A stretch of DNA of 64,000 nt from positions 62,001 to 126,000 of the forward strand of contig LBMP01000003.1 of the NCBI GenBank assembly GCA_001184205.1, in the 5' to 3' direction. Shown here in pieces: positions 61,575-64,000 of this stretch; position 1 is the stretch's first letter, and the number at the start of each line of letters is the position of its first letter. The DNA is from Desulfocarbo indianensis (GTDB taxonomy: Bacteria; Desulfobacterota; Desulfarculia; Desulfarculales; Desulfarculaceae). The position numbers and the translations under genes were made by a program. The notes beneath the pieces were generated by a model. That model ran no database searches and was not told where the DNA came from. It was given only the letters and a program-made list of their open reading frames with translations.

Positions 61575-62582
61575 TTACCTATCCGGCAAATCCCTGAGCG
61601 CGGTCATGCCGCCCAGGCTTTCCGCGGCGGCCACCCCGCGCATCACCGCCCGGCAAAAGCAATCCGCGGCGGCCCGGCCCAACTCGTTGATGGCCTGGGC
61701 CTGGGGCGCGGCGAAAAAGCCCGGCGTGTCGGGCAGGTCGCGCTGGCCCGTGGCCAGGCAAAAGATGGTGTCGCCGTCGAACATGGTGTGCGCCGGCCTG
61801 ATGGCCCTGGCCAGGCCGTCGTGGGCCATCTGGGCCAGTTTGCGGGCCTGGGATTTGCTCAGCTTGGCGTCGGTGGCCACCAGGCCGATGGTGGTGTTGC
61901 CCGCGGCCCTGGGCTCTTGCGGCGCGGGCAAGGTCACCGGCCTGCGCCCGGCCGGGCCCAACTCGTTGTTCAATTCCAGGCGCGCCTCCCAGAACAGCCC
62001 GCTGGCCGGGTCCAGCACCGAGCCCAAGGAATTGACCGCCACCAGGGCGGCCACGGTGAGGCCCGACGCCAGCACCTCCGAGGCGGTGCCCAGGCCGCCC
62101 TTGATGCCGCCGGCCAGGGCTCCGGTGCCGGCCCCGGCCGAGCCCAGGGCCGGCGCTCCCCGGCTGGCCGCCTCGCAGGCCAGGCGGCCCCAGGGCGGGC
62201 CGATGGGCGGGATGTATTCCTCCACGCCCCGGCCCAGATCGAAAAGCGCCGCCGCCGGCACGATGGGCGCGACCTGGCCGTTTTCCAGGGGGAAGCCCCA
62301 GCCCTTTTCCCTGAGCCAGGTAACCACGCCGTCCACCGTGGCCAGGCCGTAGACCGATCCGCCGGTCAGAACCACGGCCTGGGCCTTTTCCACCAGGTTG
62401 GAGGGGTCCATGAGATCGGTTTCCCTGGTGCCCGGAGCCGAGCCCCGCACGTCCACCCCGGCCACCGCGCCTTCCGGGCATATGACCACGGTTACCCCGC
62501 TGGCCGCCTGGGCGTCGCTGTAGTGGCCCACCAAGAGGCCCTGGACATCGGTTATGGCGTTCTTGGCTCCGGGCGAAGACAT
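61575..62582 (-). CDS. P1-family (S58/DmpA-like) self-cleaving peptidase
   Basis: The 335 residues match the P1/DmpA family. Marks are VGHYSDAQAASGVTVV, the loop VVLTGGSVYGLATVDGV, APALGSAGAGTGALAGGIKGG, and AGNTTIGLVATDAKLSKSQ, where self-cleavage before the small hydroxyl residue would create alpha and beta chains. Relatives are aminopeptidases or beta-peptidyl hydrolases; specificity is unknown. GGAG precedes the ATG. It converges with the coiled-coil gene and has the lipoprotein gene upstream. Confidence 0.88.
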   Translation of the reverse strand: MSSPGAKNAITDVQGLLVGHYSDAQAASGVTVVICPEGAVAGVDVRGSAPGTRETDLMDPSNLVEKAQAVVLTGGSVYGLATVDGVVTWLREKGWGFPLENGQVAPIVPAAALFDLGRGVEEYIPPIGPPWGRLACEAASRGAPALGSAGAGTGALAGGIKGGLGTASEVLASGLTVAALVAVNSLGSVLDPASGLFWEARLELNNELGPAGRRPVTLPAPQEPRAAGNTTIGLVATDAKLSKSQARKLAQMAHDGLARAIRPAHTMFDGDTIFCLATGQRDLPDTPGFFAAPQAQAINELGRAAADCFCRAVMRGVAAAESLGGMTALRDLPDR

Positions 62583-62666
62583 GCTACTGGCTCCTGGTTG
62601 AGGTGGCTTTAATGGCGGCTCTCAGCCGCCGGTCGCGGCGCTTTGGCGCGGAATGCTGAGGTGGTT

Positions 62667-63170
62667 CTAGGGCGCCTGCCAGATCAGCTTTCCTTTTTCA
62701 TCGGTCATGATCAAGGACGAGGCCGAGCGCTTTTCCGGCCCCATGGCGCCCTTGATGGTCACGGCGCCCAAGGCGGCCCGCAGTTGCTGGCCCGCGTCGT
62801 AAAGAACCGCCTGCGGGGCTCCCTTGGCGTCCAGGCCCAGCCAGAGCCTGGTTTCGCCGCCGGCATCGCTGAGCGCCAGGGCGGGCCGGCAATCCTTGCC
62901 CAATAAAGTCAGGCCGATCTTTTCCTTGCCCTCCTGGTCGTACAAAAACAGGCCGGGGCACAAAGCGCCTTCCACCTGGCGGAAGCCCAGTTGGGCGCGC
63001 ACCCGGCCTTCGTCGTCCACCAGGTTGAGTTCCTTGATGGCGATGCTTTTCAAGGGCGGGTTGGCATTGGCGGCTTCCGCCCTGCCCTGCCGCCACGCCG
63101 CGGCCGCGCCCCCCAAGCATCCGGCCAACAGCACCGCCGCCACCAAAAACGCCAATTGTCTGCGAGGCAT
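62667..63170 (-). CDS. Putative lipoprotein or signal-anchored protein of unknown function
   Basis: The protein has 167 residues. The N-terminus QLAFLVAAVLLAGCLGG includes a lipobox (LAGC), so a lipoprotein is likely, although the hydrophobic stretch continues and could serve as an anchor. The mature part has an unusual pattern of short strands: KELNLVDDEGRVRAQLGFRQ, LFLYDQEGKEKIGLTLLG, ALALSDAGGETRLWLGLDAK, ASSLIMTDEKGKLIWQAP. These are about 25-30-residue repeats of the form x-L-x-D-x-x-G-x-x-R, like repeat proteins around membrane surfaces. The family is not known to me. GAGGAG precedes the ATG. Confidence 0.65.
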   Translation of the reverse strand: MPRRQLAFLVAAVLLAGCLGGAAAAWRQGRAEAANANPPLKSIAIKELNLVDDEGRVRAQLGFRQVEGALCPGLFLYDQEGKEKIGLTLLGKDCRPALALSDAGGETRLWLGLDAKGAPQAVLYDAGQQLRAALGAVTIKGAMGPEKRSASSLIMTDEKGKLIWQAP

Positions 63171-63249
63171 CAGCTCTTCTCCTCAAGATTGAATATGCGT
63201 TTGACGGCCGGCCCGCGCGCCGAGCCTTGGATCACGGCGTCCAAATGCA

Positions 63250-63279
63250 TTGACGCTAATCCGGTCCTCTTCGTAGAAT
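63250..63279 (+). promoter_or_regulatory. Candidate promoter for the radical SAM gene
   Basis: TTGACG (63250-63255) and TAGAAT (63274-63279) with an 18-base spacer each differ from consensus by one base. The transcript would begin near 63286, leaving a leader of about 67 bases before the ATG at 63353. Confidence 0.45.
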
Positions 63280-63352
63280 GCTACTGCTTGCCTTAATCTC
63301 CTCCGCGGCGCGTTGCCTGGCAAGGGCGGGCCCGCGTTTAACTGGATTTTAA

Positions 63353-64000
63353 ATGCCCTCCCACCGCCTTGACAACCTGGCCGTCACCATTGAAAAGGAT
63401 GGCGCCAGCCGTTTCGCCAAGGCCAGCTATCCCATCCGCTTTGGCAAATATTCGGAAATCTCCACGCCGGATTACGAGTTCCAATTCAACCTGACCGGCG
63501 ACATCAAGTTCATCCGCGGCCTGCACGCCAAGTGGCGCCATCCCTCGGAGCTATTGAAACGCACCGACGGCAACGACTGGGTTTTCTATTCCCTGGGCAG
63601 CGTCGGCCAGAAGATCGTTACCTGGCTGGGCGAATATTACCTGCCCTGCCTGCCCTACCCCAGCAACTCCTTTTGGGAGCACAACCCCTTTACCGACCCC
63701 GATATAATGACGGCTTTCGGGGCCTGGTCGCAATTATACGCCAACCTGTGCGGCATGCGGCGCGACGGCCTGCCGGGCGAGGTGAAGGAGTTCCTGGATT
63801 TGGTCAGCCAAAACGATGAAACCGCCTTGCACGAAAAAGCCAAGCGGCTGCGCTCCATCATGGGCGGGCGGCCCTCCGTGCTTCCCCCGGATACCAGGCA
63901 CGTGGATTACGAGGTCATACCCCTCATGGTGGCCGATGGCTGCCTTTACCATTGCGATTTCTGCTGCGTGAAAAGCCCGCAACCCTTCACGCCCCGGACC
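63353..64000 (+). CDS. Radical SAM enzyme, N-terminal part (runs off right edge)
   Basis: An open frame from ATG 63353 continues to the end of the window without a stop, 216 codons so far. The first 190 residues are not a known domain (MPSHRLDNLAVTIEKDG, WVFYSLGSVGQKIVTWLGEY, DGLPGEVKEFLDLVSQND). The last 25 contain MVADGCLYHCDFCCV, the C-x3-C-x2-C motif of radical SAM proteins that holds the 4Fe-4S cluster. The unusual N-terminal domain before the cluster motif is notable. The full length and reaction cannot be judged. The leader suggests its own promoter. Confidence 0.82.
   Translation, partial: MPSHRLDNLAVTIEKDGASRFAKASYPIRFGKYSEISTPDYEFQFNLTGDIKFIRGLHAKWRHPSELLKRTDGNDWVFYSLGSVGQKIVTWLGEYYLPCLPYPSNSFWEHNPFTDPDIMTAFGAWSQLYANLCGMRRDGLPGEVKEFLDLVSQNDETALHEKAKRLRSIMGGRPSVLPPDTRHVDYEVIPLMVADGCLYHCDFCCVKSPQPFTPRT

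Overview
The window is GC-rich bacterial chromosome with two short AT-rich intergenic islands. Gene content suggests a strictly anaerobic or microaerophilic Deltaproteobacterium-type organism (Desulfobacterota; a Desulfarculus-like lineage is my best guess). The reasons are lysine synthesis through DapL, an ADP-forming acyl-CoA synthetase, a 2-hydroxyacyl-CoA dehydratase-type protein with its ATP-driven activase, an EFR1 flavodoxin-ferredoxin fusion, Mrp/NifU-type Fe-S carriers and an LpxL-like acyltransferase. This placement is inferred from gene families only; no 16S gene is present.

Layout. 1-590 is the C-terminal end of a Kef/TrkA-type antiporter. 652-2136 holds a promoter and an exported PsiD-like pyruvoyl decarboxylase. 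2252-6017 holds a GT-C glycosyltransferase, an Slp lipoprotein, a decayed Tat-signal fragment and an EFR1 protein. 6031-8431 is a tightly overlapping three-gene operon (TIM-barrel, HAD, unknown Rossmann protein), followed by a cyclic-nucleotide-domain MscS channel and tRNA-Cys. 11168-15512 is a tandem pair of paralogous chemoreceptors, each with its own nearly identical terminator, then tRNA-Gly. From 15820 to about 27759 genes run leftward: lysA, nitroreductase, two small exported proteins, dapF, dapA, dapB, FAH hydrolase, a 30-codon membrane ORF, dapL, folK, a methyltransferase, a TRASH-like protein, fsa and pgsA. Together with aspartate semialdehyde from elsewhere, DapA-DapB-DapL-DapF-LysA is a complete aminotransferase-route lysine pathway.

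28012-38280 is accessory: a secreted trypsin-like protease with three C-terminal repeats, a helical-repeat (TPR-like) protein, an AraC regulator with an EamA exporter, a TIGR04076 protein, an LpxL-like acyltransferase overlapping an enolase-superfamily enzyme, an HD-GYP sensor and a PPP phosphatase. 38303-43505 is a rightward acyl-CoA/Fe-S block: ADP-forming acyl-CoA synthetase, HgdB-like protein plus activase (resembling double-cubane cluster systems), Mrp and NifU-type scaffold. It is followed on the opposite strand by a broken SDR gene, a heterodimeric ABC exporter and a TlpA-like thioredoxin. 48997-64000 holds an RNase II-family enzyme, a PNPOx-fold protein, a DUF3524/QTMAN-like glycosyltransferase, an AhpD-like protein, a hexapeptide acyltransferase, hisH-hisF, a 3-hydroxyacyl-CoA dehydrogenase, a TPR protein, a second CDP-alcohol phosphatidyltransferase, mnmG, a flavin reductase, an orphan membrane-anchored coiled-coil protein, a P1 peptidase, a lipoprotein, and the start of a radical SAM gene that runs off the right edge.

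No CRISPR array, intact insertion sequence, prophage or rRNA operon is visible. The most interesting leads are the exported PsiD-like decarboxylase, the HgdB-like/activase/Mrp/NifU block, the QTMAN-like glycosyltransferase, and the SDR pseudogene, whose two lesions can be read directly.
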